Assembly (NCBI GenBank): GCA_964342745.1
Contig: CAYFFW010000025.1
Coordinates: 1-18,783, forward strand
Direction: 5' to 3'
Length of the DNA stretch: 18,783 nucleotides
Origin: AEGEAN-183 sp964342745
GTDB taxonomy: Bacteria > Pseudomonadota > Gammaproteobacteria > Magnimaribacterales > Magnimaribacteraceae
This document shows, piece by piece, positions 6,007 to 14,607 of the stretch (position 1 is its first letter; each line of letters opens with the position of its first letter). Under the pieces are notes generated by a model that did not search any database, had not been told where the DNA came from, and was given only the letters and a program-made list of their open reading frames with translations. The translations under genes and the position numbers were made by a program.

Positions 6007-6726
6007 ATGAATAATCCAAAATCTTCACAAGTACCTTCTCATGTAGCAATTATCATGGATGGAAATAATAGATGGGCAAAAGCTAACGAACTACCTGGAG
6101 TTTCTGGTCACCAAAAAGGAGTTGAGAGAGCTAGAGAAGCTGTTGAGTTTGCAGTAGAAAAGGAGCTAGATATTTTAACCTTATTTGCTTTTAGCAGCGA
6201 AAACTGGGGTAGATCTGATGAAGAAGTAAACCTATTGATGAAACTTTTAGCTGAAGCCTTGGAAGATCAAGTGCCTAACCTTATCAAAAATAAGGTGCAG
6301 CTATCCTTCATCGGCAACTTATCTAAATTTGATATTGAACTTCAAAAAAGGATAGAAAAAGCTGAAGAAGAAACCAAGTGCTTGGAAGGAAAAAATATGG
6401 ATTTAGTAATTGCTGCAAGTTATGGAGGTAGATGGGATATCGTTCAAGCATTTAAAAAAATTCTCTCAGAAGAAAAGGAACTTAACATCACTGAAGACTT
6501 AATTAGTTCTTACACTTCCTTAGGGTCTTTTTCGGATCCAGATCTTTGTATACGTACAGGGGGTGATTACAGAGTAAGCAATTTTTTACTTTGGCATTTA
6601 GCTTATTCAGAACTTTATTTCACAGATATTTATTGGCCTGATTTTGATACCTCTCAGTTTGAGAATGCCTTAGAGGAATTCTCAAATAGACAAAGAAGGT
6701 TTGGTGATAAATCTAACTTTAATTAA
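6007..6726 (+). CDS. uppS: Isoprenyl (undecaprenyl) diphosphate synthase
   Basis: cis-Prenyltransferase that extends farnesyl diphosphate with isopentenyl units to give undecaprenyl diphosphate, the lipid carrier for peptidoglycan and O-antigen units. It has 239 residues. HVAIIMDGNNRWA places the catalytic Asp at residue 18. TLFAFSSENWGR is the usual substrate-binding segment, and RTGGDYRVSNFLLW (183-196) followed by AYSELYFTDIYWPDF supplies the diphosphate-binding Arg/Ser residues and the downstream Glu. D187 replaces the near-invariant Glu of the GGE motif, a conservative change. The start has AAGGA at 5999-6003. It sits next to cdsA (2-base gap) and upstream of dxr, which feeds isoprenoid precursor synthesis. 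Confidence 0.97.
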   Translation: MNNPKSSQVPSHVAIIMDGNNRWAKANELPGVSGHQKGVERAREAVEFAVEKELDILTLFAFSSENWGRSDEEVNLLMKLLAEALEDQVPNLIKNKVQLSFIGNLSKFDIELQKRIEKAEEETKCLEGKNMDLVIAASYGGRWDIVQAFKKILSEEKELNITEDLISSYTSLGSFSDPDLCIRTGGDYRVSNFLLWHLAYSELYFTDIYWPDFDTSQFENALEEFSNRQRRFGDKSNFN

Positions 6727-6728
6727 AC

Positions 6729-7562
6729 ATGAATAAGAGCAGATTAGTCACTGGAATAATTATTGCGATATTTATAGTTTCATCTTTTTTATTCCTTCCT
6801 TTAAATGCAATAACTTTACTTTTTAGTTTTGTGGTTAGTTTGTCCGCTTGGGAGTTCTATAAGTTAAGGTTTCCATCTGAAATCGCAATAGCAATTTCTT
6901 TGATACTTTTCTTTGGATTCATTTATTTAAGTTTTGGACTAGGATTTAAATTAACTCTTACTTCAGTGGGTTTAATGGCTTGGTTTGTTATAGGTTTATT
7001 AATTCTTGGTTATCCACATAATAAAAATATTCTTCAAAATAAATATTTTTGGTTTATTTCTGGTTTTTTTATCCATATACCTTTTTGGACTTCGGTCTTT
7101 CTAATTTTAAATTACGAAGGATCTTTCTTGCTTAGCTTGGGTTTAGACTTCAGTTCAAGGTTTGTATTACTTTTAATGCTCTCTATCGGAGCTTTGATGG
7201 ATACCATTGCGTATTTTGGTGGTAAGAAATTTGGTAAAAGGAGATTCCTTTCTAATATTAGTCCTAATAAAACACTAGAAGGTTTTTTAATTGCCCTTTT
7301 TCTTACTCCTTTAATATTAATGGCCTTTTTGGCTCTTTTCTCTACCTACAATCCTTTAAAAGTGTTTGTGTTAATACTTTTAGTCTCTTTGTTCTCTGTT
7401 TTAGGTGATGCTTCGGCAAGTTTGTTTAAAAGAGTTGCAGGAGTAAAGGACTCATCAAACTTACTTCCTGGTCATGGAGGAGTGCTTGACAGAATTGATA
7501 GCCATTTAGCAACAGCGCCTTCCTTTGTTGTCCTTATATATCTAATCGATATTGTGAAATGA
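6729..7562 (+). CDS. cdsA: Phosphatidate cytidylyltransferase (CDP-diglyceride synthase)
   Basis: Integral inner-membrane enzyme that converts phosphatidic acid and CTP to CDP-diacylglycerol, precursor of the phospholipids. Its 277 residues are mostly hydrophobic, with several membrane segments beginning at residue ~5. The family signature at residues 231-255 is intact: SLFKR, then KD (240-241), then LPGHGG and LDR. GALMDTIAYFGGKKFGKR followed by SPNKTLEG is the other characteristic block. No Shine-Dalgarno is visible; the ATG is 2 bases after the uppS stop. The last four bases overlap dxr (ATGA), so the two are translationally coupled. Confidence 0.97.
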   Translation: MNKSRLVTGIIIAIFIVSSFLFLPLNAITLLFSFVVSLSAWEFYKLRFPSEIAIAISLILFFGFIYLSFGLGFKLTLTSVGLMAWFVIGLLILGYPHNKNILQNKYFWFISGFFIHIPFWTSVFLILNYEGSFLLSLGLDFSSRFVLLLMLSIGALMDTIAYFGGKKFGKRRFLSNISPNKTLEGFLIALFLTPLILMAFLALFSTYNPLKVFVLILLVSLFSVLGDASASLFKRVAGVKDSSNLLPGHGGVLDRIDSHLATAPSFVVLIYLIDIVK

Positions 7563-8728
7563 AGAAAGTTGCAATATTAGGGTCTACAGGATCTATTGGT
7601 TGTTCAACACTTAGTGTTATTGAAGCAAATTCAGATTTATTTAGTGTCTCTCTATTAGCTGCTGAATCAAATTCAGAGTTAATTCTTAAACAGGGAAAAA
7701 ATTTTAATTCTAAATACTTTTATTTGAATAATGAATTTGCTTCTAATCATCTTAATTCACAAATTAATTCTTTAAAACTAGATTCAAAAGTACTTAATGA
7801 AGAAGATTATCTTAACTTCATAGCTTCTGATGAGGTAGATATTGTTGTTGCTGGAATAGTTGGGGTAGCTGGATTAAAACCTATCTACAGGGCGCTTTGT
7901 TCAGGCAAGAGGGTCTTACTAGCTAACAAAGAGGCTTATGTTGTTGCTGGAGAGCTCCTAAATCAAATGGCTGAAAGAAATAATTCAACAATCTTTCCTA
8001 TTGATAGTGAGCACAGTGCAATCCATCAATGTTTATCAGGAAACTCAGATACTTCAGGTGGAGTTAAAAGGATTATTTTGACTGGCTCAGGCGGTCCATT
8101 TTTAAATAAAGATTTAAGTACATTTCATCAAATTACTCCTGAGGAAGCTGTAAATCATCCTATTTGGAATATGGGGCAGAAGATTTCTATAGATTCATCC
8201 ACAATGATGAATAAAGGCCTAGAGGTTATAGAGGCTAAATGGCTATTTGGAATAGACTCTCAGAAGATAGAAATTTTAGTTCACCCCGAAGGTATAATTC
8301 ATTCTCTTGTTGAGTTTGAAGATTCTTCTTTAATTGCTCAATTATCCCTTCCAGATATGAAGATTCCTATTGCATATGGACTAGGTTTTCCTACCAGAAT
8401 ATCTTCTAATTCTGAGAGACTAAATTTAGAAGAAATGGGCTCTTTAAATTTTTCTAAACCAGACTTGAAGAAGTTTCCAAGTATCGAAATAGCTCGATCT
8501 TGTTTAGAAGCTGGAGGAACAGCCCCTTCGTTATTAAATGCTGCTAACGAAGAAGCAGTTCAAGCTTTTCTAGATAAAAGAATAATTTTTACTCAAATAA
8601 CTGAAATAATTGCATTTGTAATGGATACAATCACTACAAAAGCTGTCAAAGAGTTAGAAACTGTTTTCGAAGCTGATTCATTGGGAAGAGAGTCAGCAAG
8701 GAACTATATCGGAAAAATACAAAAATAG
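7559..8728 (+). CDS. dxr: 1-deoxy-D-xylulose 5-phosphate reductoisomerase
   Basis: Converts DXP to 2-C-methyl-D-erythritol 4-phosphate with NADPH, the first committed step of the MEP isoprenoid pathway. It has 389 residues (398 in E. coli). The NADPH-binding GSTGSIG is at residues 8-14; LANKEA at 121-126 includes K124, although the last residue is usually Ser. PIDSEH gives metal ligands D149 and E151, and the block 200-222 (H200, S213, N218, K219, E222) matches E. coli H209, S222, N227, K228 and E231. The ATGA overlap with cdsA and direct abutment to rseP (TAG then ATG) put it in the middle of the operon. Its product pathway ultimately supplies the farnesyl diphosphate used by UppS two genes upstream. 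Confidence 0.97.
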   Translation: MKKVAILGSTGSIGCSTLSVIEANSDLFSVSLLAAESNSELILKQGKNFNSKYFYLNNEFASNHLNSQINSLKLDSKVLNEEDYLNFIASDEVDIVVAGIVGVAGLKPIYRALCSGKRVLLANKEAYVVAGELLNQMAERNNSTIFPIDSEHSAIHQCLSGNSDTSGGVKRIILTGSGGPFLNKDLSTFHQITPEEAVNHPIWNMGQKISIDSSTMMNKGLEVIEAKWLFGIDSQKIEILVHPEGIIHSLVEFEDSSLIAQLSLPDMKIPIAYGLGFPTRISSNSERLNLEEMGSLNFSKPDLKKFPSIEIARSCLEAGGTAPSLLNAANEEAVQAFLDKRIIFTQITEIIAFVMDTITTKAVKELETVFEADSLGRESARNYIGKIQK

Positions 8729-10105
8729 ATGTCTAGTATTATTTTAAATATCGTATCAATTATTTTGCTGTTAGGCGTGATTATTGGCATTCATGAATTA
8801 GGACATTTCTGGGCAGCAAGAAAATTTAAGGTCCATGTTATAAGGTTCAAGATAGGCTTTGGAAAATCACTCTTTAGCAAATTTGATAAAAGAGGAACTG
8901 AGTATTCTATTGGAATACTTCCGCTTGGGGGGTACGTCCAGATGCTGGGGGAGGATAACCCTCTTCAAGGAAAAGAAACAGATAGTAATGACAAGATAAA
9001 AGAGATTTCTTATCCTCAAGCCTCTTTGGGAGCTAGAGCAATTATTACAGCTGCTGGACCTATAGCAAACTTTGTTTTAGCAGTAGTAGCTTACTTTCTT
9101 ATTTTCATGATAGGAGTTAAGGATGTTGCTCCAATAGTTGGTGGAGTGAGTGACCAAAGTTTAGCTCAACAAGCCGGTATAGAGGTTGGAGATAGGATTA
9201 TTTCAATAGACAACAAAAAAATTAATTCTTTAAAGGAGTTAAATACTTCTCTAGCTTTAAGAATAGGGGAGACTGGTTCAATTCTCGTTAATTATAAAAA
9301 ACCCAATTCAGATTTACTATTTTCTAAATCCGTTCTTATTAATAATTGGTTGGATTCAGAATTGGATAAAAGCATTATCTCTAGTTTTGGAATTAACCCT
9401 TTTATTCCTCCAGTTATTTCTTCTGTTCAAGAAAGAAGTCCAGCAGAAGACTCGGGGTTAAAAAGAGGAGATCAGATAGTTACAGTTGGAGATATCGAGA
9501 TTAAGACTTGGTATGAATTAGTTGAAGAAATTTCTTCTATCCCTGAAGTTAATACTATATTAAGGGTAGAGAGAAACGGCGAGGTTATTTCAGTACCTAT
9601 TTATGTTAGCTCTGTTGAAAACGATCTTGGTATTAAAATTGGACGAATAGGCATTTCAAGAATCTCAAGTAACAGTGAAATGCCAGAAGAATTTCTAGTT
9701 ATCACAAAAAAAGGACCTATAGAGGCTTTGATATTAGGTTTTAAAGAAACCTATAACTTTACTATTCTTATTTTAGACTCCATAGGAAAAATGATTTCTG
9801 GTTCTGTTTCTCCTGAAAATATAGGAGGCCCAATTCAAATAGCTGTTTTATCTGGATCTGCTGCGAAAGCTGGTTTAGTCTCTTTCATAGGGATGATTGC
9901 TTTATTAAGTATTAATTTGGGCTTAATAAATCTTTTACCTATTCCCATATTAGATGGAGGTCAACTAGTTCTTATTGCCGCAGAAAAAGTTAAAGGATCT
10001 CCACTTTCTGATAGTTTTATTGAATTTGCCTATAGAATAGGTCTGTTGTTAGTTATTGGGTTAATGGTTTTTGCTGTTTATAACGATATTACAAGGATAG
10101 TCTAA
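8729..10105 (+). CDS. rseP: RIP metalloprotease RseP (site-2 protease)
   Basis: Inner-membrane zinc protease that cuts within the membrane; in relatives it cleaves the anti-sigma factor RseA to release sigma-E during envelope stress. It has 458 residues. The first membrane segment carries the zinc motif HELGH (residues 22-26). A second segment is at ~98-120 (TAAGPIANFVLAVVAYF), followed by two PDZ domains in the periplasmic part (~125-220 and ~225-310). The third segment contains NLLPIPILDGG with the ligand D409 (D402 in E. coli). A last segment is near the C terminus. The ATG directly follows the dxr stop, and the stop overlaps the bamA start by one base. RseA and sigma-E genes are not in the window, so the local substrate is inferred. 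Confidence 0.97.
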   Translation: MSSIILNIVSIILLLGVIIGIHELGHFWAARKFKVHVIRFKIGFGKSLFSKFDKRGTEYSIGILPLGGYVQMLGEDNPLQGKETDSNDKIKEISYPQASLGARAIITAAGPIANFVLAVVAYFLIFMIGVKDVAPIVGGVSDQSLAQQAGIEVGDRIISIDNKKINSLKELNTSLALRIGETGSILVNYKKPNSDLLFSKSVLINNWLDSELDKSIISSFGINPFIPPVISSVQERSPAEDSGLKRGDQIVTVGDIEIKTWYELVEEISSIPEVNTILRVERNGEVISVPIYVSSVENDLGIKIGRIGISRISSNSEMPEEFLVITKKGPIEALILGFKETYNFTILILDSIGKMISGSVSPENIGGPIQIAVLSGSAAKAGLVSFIGMIALLSINLGLINLLPIPILDGGQLVLIAAEKVKGSPLSDSFIEFAYRIGLLLVIGLMVFAVYNDITRIV

Positions 10106-12525
10106 TGGTAAAAATTCGCTCTCTTTTAAATTCTGTATACGTTACTTTCTTAGTTCTATTTCTTTTTTCTGATTTAGTCCAAGCAGAAGATTCCTGGGTT
10201 GTTAACGATATAAGGATAAGTGGATTACAAAGAGTTTCTGCAGGAAGTGTTTTTGCTGAAATGCCTATAGCTATTGGCGATACGGTTGATACATATTCCT
10301 TACAAATTGTTGCTAAGACTTTATTTAAGACAGGTCAATTTGATGATATCCAACTTGGAAGAGATGGGAACATTCTAATTATTAGTTTAAAAGAAAGACC
10401 TTCTATTTCTGCAATAGAGATAGATGGAAATAAGGCATTAAAAACTGAAGACCTCATGAAGGGTTTAAAGGGAGCCGGCTTGTCTCAAGGCCAAGTTTTT
10501 AAAAGGTCTGTCTTAAGTGGTTTGGCAATAGAGATTCAAAGACAGTACATCTCTCAGGGAAGGTATGGAGCTTTAGTTGACGTTGAGGCAGTTTCTAAAC
10601 CAAGGAATCGTGTGGCTCTGGAGATTGAAATAGAAGAAGGAGAGGTCGCTACTATTGAAGGTATAAATATTGTTGGAAATAAAGCTTTCGAAGATGAAGA
10701 TCTATTAAGAGGCTTTGAATTAAGTGTTGGCGGGTGGTTCTCTTTTTTAAGTAGTAGTGATAAATATTCTAGAGAGAAACTAAAGGGTGATATTGAAACT
10801 CTTACTTCCTACTATAAAGACAGGGGTTATGCAGAATTTGTTTTATCTAGTTCTCAGGTGAGCATCACACCAGATAAGAAATCAGTTTTTATCACTTTAA
10901 ATATAGATGAAGGACTGCCTTATACGATTAGTAAAATAGGCATTACAGGCGATATACCTGTTGAAGAAGAGGCCTTAAGATCATTAATTTTATTTCAAGA
11001 AGGCGATATTTATTCTCAGTTTTTAATTACCGAAACTGAAGAGCTTTTTACAAATATACTAGGTAATGAGGGGTATAGTTTTGCAGAAGTAAAAGGTATT
11101 CCAGATTTGAATGAAGGAACTGGTGAAGTAGAACTAACTTTTTTTATTGACCCCCAGCAAAGAACTTATGTAAGAAGAATAACCTTTAAAGGTAATAAAA
11201 GAACTCATGACGTAGTTTTAAGAAGAGAAATGCGTCAAATGGAAGGCTCTTGGGCATCAAACCTGCTAATAGAGAACTCAAAACTTAGACTTGAGAGACT
11301 GGGATTCTTTAAAGAAGTAGAATCTGAAACTATTCCAGTAGCGGGGTTTAATGATCAAGTAGATGTAGAATTTACAGTGGAAGAAGAAGTTTCGGGAAGC
11401 ATAGGTGGAAGCTTTGGATATTCTTCTTGGGGCTTAATGTTGGGTTTAAATTACTCTGAAAACAATGCATTTGGAACAGGGAAAAGAGTCAATATCGGCA
11501 TAAATGATAGCGCATGGCGTAAAAGTTATTTCTTTGATTATGGAGATCCTTATTACTCCATAGATGGGGTTAGCAGAGGTTATAGTATTTTTTATAACGA
11601 ATCTGATTACGGTCAGTACAATATAGCTGCATATACCTCAGATTCTTATGGTGCAGGAATTCAGTTTGGACTTCCTATTAGTGATATAGAAAGGATAGGT
11701 CTAAATTTAAGATACGAAAATACTTCTATAGATGTAGGGGCTATGTCAGCTTCGCAAATATTATCTTTTACTGAGTCAGAAGGAACAGAATTTGAGGCCT
11801 TAAAAAGTCAGGTTGTTTGGTCTAGAGTAACTCTAAATAGAGGGATTTTTCCAACCGCCGGACAATCTCAATCTCTAGGTTTTGAATTTGCTATACCTGG
11901 TAGCTCTATTACTTATGCTAGAGCAACTTATAGACATAGATACTATAAGCCAATTTTTGGCGGTAAGTTTGTATTAGGCCTTAGAGGAGAAATAGGTGTA
12001 TTAGAGCCTTATGGGGATACTAAGGTAGCACCATTTTACGAACATTTCTATGCTGGAGGGATAACTTCTGTCAGAGGTTTTAGAGCTAATACTTTAGGGC
12101 CTAGAGCAACTCAATCTGAGTATATTATAGATTCGGAAGGTAATCCCATTTTGGATGAGAATAATCAACAAATTTTAAATCCTTATTATGGCTATAGTAG
12201 AAATGATGAACGCTCTATAGGAGGAGCTTACCTATTTGAGGGAGGTTTTGATTTTATTTTTAGACTTCCTTTCTTAGAAGACCAAAGGTCTGTTAGAACA
12301 TCTTTCTTTATAGACACAGGAAACGTCTTTGCTCAGGATTGCGGCAAAGTAGATAGTGTAAATTGTAGCGAATTAGATTTTGGAGAATTAAGGTACTCTT
12401 ATGGCCTTGGAGTAACTTGGATTACCCAACTAGGTCCTATGTCACTTGCTATAGCTACTGTTGGAAATGAAGGACCGCTAGACAGAACTGAAGGATTTCA
12501 ATTTGAAATAGGTACACAATTTTAA
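10105..12525 (+). CDS. bamA: Outer membrane protein assembly factor BamA
   Basis: Central Omp85 component of the BAM complex, which folds beta-barrel proteins into the outer membrane. It has 806 residues (810 in E. coli). The signal peptide is probably cut after VQA at residue 27; five POTRA domains follow to roughly residue 425, then a 16-strand barrel. The L6 signature VRGF is at residues 656-659, with R657 matching E. coli R661, inside SVRGFRANTLGPR. The end, FQFEIGTQF, is a proper outer-membrane beta-signal with terminal Phe. C-terminally, DTGNVFAQDC leads into a loop with two cysteines eight residues apart that could form a disulfide. AAGGA at 10093-10097 precedes the ATG, which overlaps the rseP stop. 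It is followed by the chaperone gene skp. Confidence 0.98.
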   Translation: MVKIRSLLNSVYVTFLVLFLFSDLVQAEDSWVVNDIRISGLQRVSAGSVFAEMPIAIGDTVDTYSLQIVAKTLFKTGQFDDIQLGRDGNILIISLKERPSISAIEIDGNKALKTEDLMKGLKGAGLSQGQVFKRSVLSGLAIEIQRQYISQGRYGALVDVEAVSKPRNRVALEIEIEEGEVATIEGINIVGNKAFEDEDLLRGFELSVGGWFSFLSSSDKYSREKLKGDIETLTSYYKDRGYAEFVLSSSQVSITPDKKSVFITLNIDEGLPYTISKIGITGDIPVEEEALRSLILFQEGDIYSQFLITETEELFTNILGNEGYSFAEVKGIPDLNEGTGEVELTFFIDPQQRTYVRRITFKGNKRTHDVVLRREMRQMEGSWASNLLIENSKLRLERLGFFKEVESETIPVAGFNDQVDVEFTVEEEVSGSIGGSFGYSSWGLMLGLNYSENNAFGTGKRVNIGINDSAWRKSYFFDYGDPYYSIDGVSRGYSIFYNESDYGQYNIAAYTSDSYGAGIQFGLPISDIERIGLNLRYENTSIDVGAMSASQILSFTESEGTEFEALKSQVVWSRVTLNRGIFPTAGQSQSLGFEFAIPGSSITYARATYRHRYYKPIFGGKFVLGLRGEIGVLEPYGDTKVAPFYEHFYAGGITSVRGFRANTLGPRATQSEYIIDSEGNPILDENNQQILNPYYGYSRNDERSIGGAYLFEGGFDFIFRLPFLEDQRSVRTSFFIDTGNVFAQDCGKVDSVNCSELDFGELRYSYGLGVTWITQLGPMSLAIATVGNEGPLDRTEGFQFEIGTQF

Positions 12526-12594
12526 AGATTGACTGGATACTATAGGCATTTAAACGTTAAACTGCGCTTCCAGGATGAGATTTAAAGCATATAG

Positions 12595-12599
12595 AGGAG
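12595..12599 (+). promoter_or_regulatory. Ribosome binding site deciding the skp start
   Basis: AGGAG lies five bases before the ATG at 12605. An earlier in-frame ATG at 12575 has no such site and would put ten extra residues, including charged ones, in front of a well-formed signal peptide. The site therefore favours 12605. Confidence 0.85.
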
Positions 12600-12604
12600 A
12601 GATT

Positions 12605-13141
12605 ATGAACTTAAATAAATTAATAACTGCATTTTTTGCGGTGTTTTTAGTATCTTTTGCATTACAAGCTGAGGATGTGAAGGTAAGTTCTATAGCGGTT
12701 ATAGATGTTGAAGCAGCTATCTTGAGTACAGAGGCTTCGAAGCAGGCTTTTGAGGAACTTTCTAGTAGTAAAGAATGGAAAGAAGTTGAGGAAGATCTCA
12801 AGCTTAAAATCAATGAAGCAAATGAAATACAAGAAAAGTTAAAGAAAGAAGGCCCGACAATGTCTGACGACGAAAAACTCGATTCACAAAAAAGGTTAAA
12901 TTCATTGAGTCAAGATGCTAATTTCTTAAATCAGAAATTGACAGCTATGAGGAATGAGCTTGTAGGTTTAATTCAGAATGAACAAGCTCCTAAGTTTCAA
13001 AAGGTAGTATCTGAGTTAATGAGAGCTAAAGGGATCAAAATATTGTTACATAGACAATCTGTTCTAGGTTTTGATACAGGTGATCCTACTCTTAACTTGA
13101 CTCCAGAAGTTGTAGAGCTTCTAAATCAAAAAGAAGAGTAA
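12605..13141 (+). CDS. skp: Periplasmic chaperone Skp (OmpH family)
   Basis: Trimeric periplasmic holdase that keeps unfolded outer-membrane proteins soluble on the way to BamA. From 12605 the product is 178 residues. A clear Sec signal peptide (NLNKLITAFFAVFLVSFALQA) is followed by mature ED at residues 23-24. A beta segment (SSIAVIDVEAAI) comes next, then a long charged helical arm region (~45-130) rich in Glu, Lys and Gln with coiled-coil character, and the C-terminal OmpH strand with ILLHRQSVLGFD. The 79-base gap after bamA is the largest inside the envelope operon. It contains TTGACT (12529-12534) but no good -10 at normal spacing, so a separate promoter is only possible. Reading onward in frame, lpxD starts three codons after the stop. 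Confidence 0.93.
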   Translation: MNLNKLITAFFAVFLVSFALQAEDVKVSSIAVIDVEAAILSTEASKQAFEELSSSKEWKEVEEDLKLKINEANEIQEKLKKEGPTMSDDEKLDSQKRLNSLSQDANFLNQKLTAMRNELVGLIQNEQAPKFQKVVSELMRAKGIKILLHRQSVLGFDTGDPTLNLTPEVVELLNQKEE

Positions 13142-13150
13142 TTATTTTCG

Positions 13151-14155
13151 GTGTCCCCAAAAAAAGGTATAACTTTAGGAGAGCTTGCAAGAAAACTAGA
13201 TGCTGAGCTGGTTGGTGACTCAAACCTAGTTGTAAAAGGAATAAGTACACTTTCTGAAGCTGGAGAAGAAGAAATCAGTTTCCTCTCTAGGAGACAATTT
13301 AACAAAGAACTGAAGTCATCAAAAGCTTCTGCAGTGATTATTAGTAACAAGGATAGAGACTTAGCCTTAGGTAATGCCATTATAGGTCCAGATGCCTATC
13401 TTCTTTATGCTAAGGCAACTCAAGTTTTCCATGAAATAAATATTGATTCAATAGAGCCTTCTCTTTCAAACAAAAGTGAAATATCTTCTTCTGCAAGAAT
13501 AAGTTCGTCAGCTCACATAGGTCCATTTAGTTATATCTCTGATGATGTAGAAATAGGCGATCAAGTTAGAATAGGTTCTGGAGTCTTTATAGGAAAGTCA
13601 TCAAAAATAGCTGATAAATCTATAATCAATTCTAATGTTTCTTTATATCACTCTGTAATCATAGGCTCTGAAACTATTATTCATTCCGGTACGGTTATTG
13701 GATCTGATGGACTGGGTTATGCTAGAGATGGAGATAGCTGGGTAAAAATTGAGCATTTGGGTAAAGTAATAATAGGAAATAATGTAGAGATAGGAGCAAA
13801 TTGTTCTATTGACAGAGGTTCTGCTGGGAATACTTTTTTAGATGATCAGGTAAAACTGGATAATAATGTCCATATAGCACACAACGTAAGCCTAGGAAGG
13901 TCTACTGTTATTGCAGCCAATACTGCAATAGCTGGAAGCACTAAAATAGGAAAAAATTGCACAGTATCTGGAGCTTGTGGGATCATAGATAATCTTAAGA
14001 TTACAGATTCTGTTAACATTACAGCGGGTTCTTTAGTAACTAAATCTATTAATAAACCAGGAACTTATACCTCTGGTACACCTCTAATAGAACACAGTTC
14101 TTGGAAACGTAATGCTGTAATATTTAAAAAACTTAAAGATTTAATTAAAAAATAA
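13151..14155 (+). CDS. lpxD: UDP-3-O-(3-hydroxyacyl)glucosamine N-acyltransferase LpxD
   Basis: Third step of lipid A synthesis: transfers an (R)-3-hydroxyacyl chain from ACP to the 2-amino group of UDP-3-O-acylglucosamine, in the cytosol. It has 334 residues (341 in E. coli). The N-terminal uridine-binding domain (ITLGELARKLDAELVGD) is followed by a left-handed beta-helix of hexapeptide repeats such as IGPFSY, IGDQVR, IGSGVF and IGNNVE, and then by LDNNVHIAHNV, where H244 should be the catalytic His (E. coli H239). A C-terminal helix closes the protein. The start is GTG at 13151; no ATG lies in a sensible position and no Shine-Dalgarno is seen. Nine bases separate it from skp, so reinitiation is likely. 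fabZ follows after 2 bases. Confidence 0.96.
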   Translation: MSPKKGITLGELARKLDAELVGDSNLVVKGISTLSEAGEEEISFLSRRQFNKELKSSKASAVIISNKDRDLALGNAIIGPDAYLLYAKATQVFHEINIDSIEPSLSNKSEISSSARISSSAHIGPFSYISDDVEIGDQVRIGSGVFIGKSSKIADKSIINSNVSLYHSVIIGSETIIHSGTVIGSDGLGYARDGDSWVKIEHLGKVIIGNNVEIGANCSIDRGSAGNTFLDDQVKLDNNVHIAHNVSLGRSTVIAANTAIAGSTKIGKNCTVSGACGIIDNLKITDSVNITAGSLVTKSINKPGTYTSGTPLIEHSSWKRNAVIFKKLKDLIKK

Positions 14156-14157
14156 TT

Positions 14158-14604
14158 ATGGATGAAATAATCAATATAGAAGAAATACAGGATTATTTAC
14201 CTCACAGATACCCTTTCCTATTAATAGATAGAGTAGTTGAATTGAAATTAGGAGAGTATATAAAAGCCTTTAAAAATGTAACTATTAATGAACCTTTTTT
14301 TGTAGGACATTTTCCAGACAAGCAAGTAATGCCAGGAGTTCTAATTCTTGAAGCAATGGCCCAAGCTTCTGGAGTATTGGGGTTTAAAACAATGGATAAA
14401 AAACCTGAGGAAGGTTCCATCTACTATTTTGTAGGAGCTGACTCACTTCGTTTTAAACAACCTGCTATACCTGGAGATAAAATTATTTTAGAGTCAAAAG
14501 TGGTGACTAATAAGAAAGGTATATGGAAATTTGATTGTAAAGCAACTGTAGAAAGTGAAGTGATTGCAGAGGCGATTATCCTTTGCGCTGATAGACCAAA
14601 ATAA
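14158..14604 (+). CDS. fabZ: 3-hydroxyacyl-[acyl-carrier-protein] dehydratase FabZ
   Basis: Dehydrates (R)-3-hydroxyacyl-ACP to trans-2-enoyl-ACP in fatty acid elongation, and so competes with LpxA and LpxD for the same pool. Its 148 residues form a single hot-dog fold. LPHRYPFLLIDRV is at residues 14-26. The catalytic pair is H51 in GHFPD and E65 in MPGVLILEAMAQASG, with the family's usual 14-residue spacing. The ATG is 2 bases after the lpxD stop without a Shine-Dalgarno, and lpxA starts 3 bases after its own stop, so it is translationally embedded in the lipid A cluster. Confidence 0.97.
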   Translation: MDEIINIEEIQDYLPHRYPFLLIDRVVELKLGEYIKAFKNVTINEPFFVGHFPDKQVMPGVLILEAMAQASGVLGFKTMDKKPEEGSIYYFVGADSLRFKQPAIPGDKIILESKVVTNKKGIWKFDCKATVESEVIAEAIILCADRPK

Positions 14605-14607
14605 GAA

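Noticed and set aside
12529..12557. Promoter for skp in the 79-base gap after bamA
   Set aside because: TTGACT is a fair -35, but at 16-17 bases spacing only TAAACG or AAACGT is present, a poor -10. Not listed as a feature.
12575..12604. Upstream ATG for skp at 12575 giving a 188-residue protein
   Set aside because: The ATG at 12605 has AGGAG five bases upstream and opens directly into a standard signal peptide. The upstream ATG has no ribosome binding site and adds ten atypical residues.
12605..14155. Skp-LpxD fusion or read-through, because both are in the same frame
   Set aside because: A TAA stop and three codons separate them, Skp is periplasmic while LpxD is cytosolic, and both have complete normal ends. 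The shared frame is chance.
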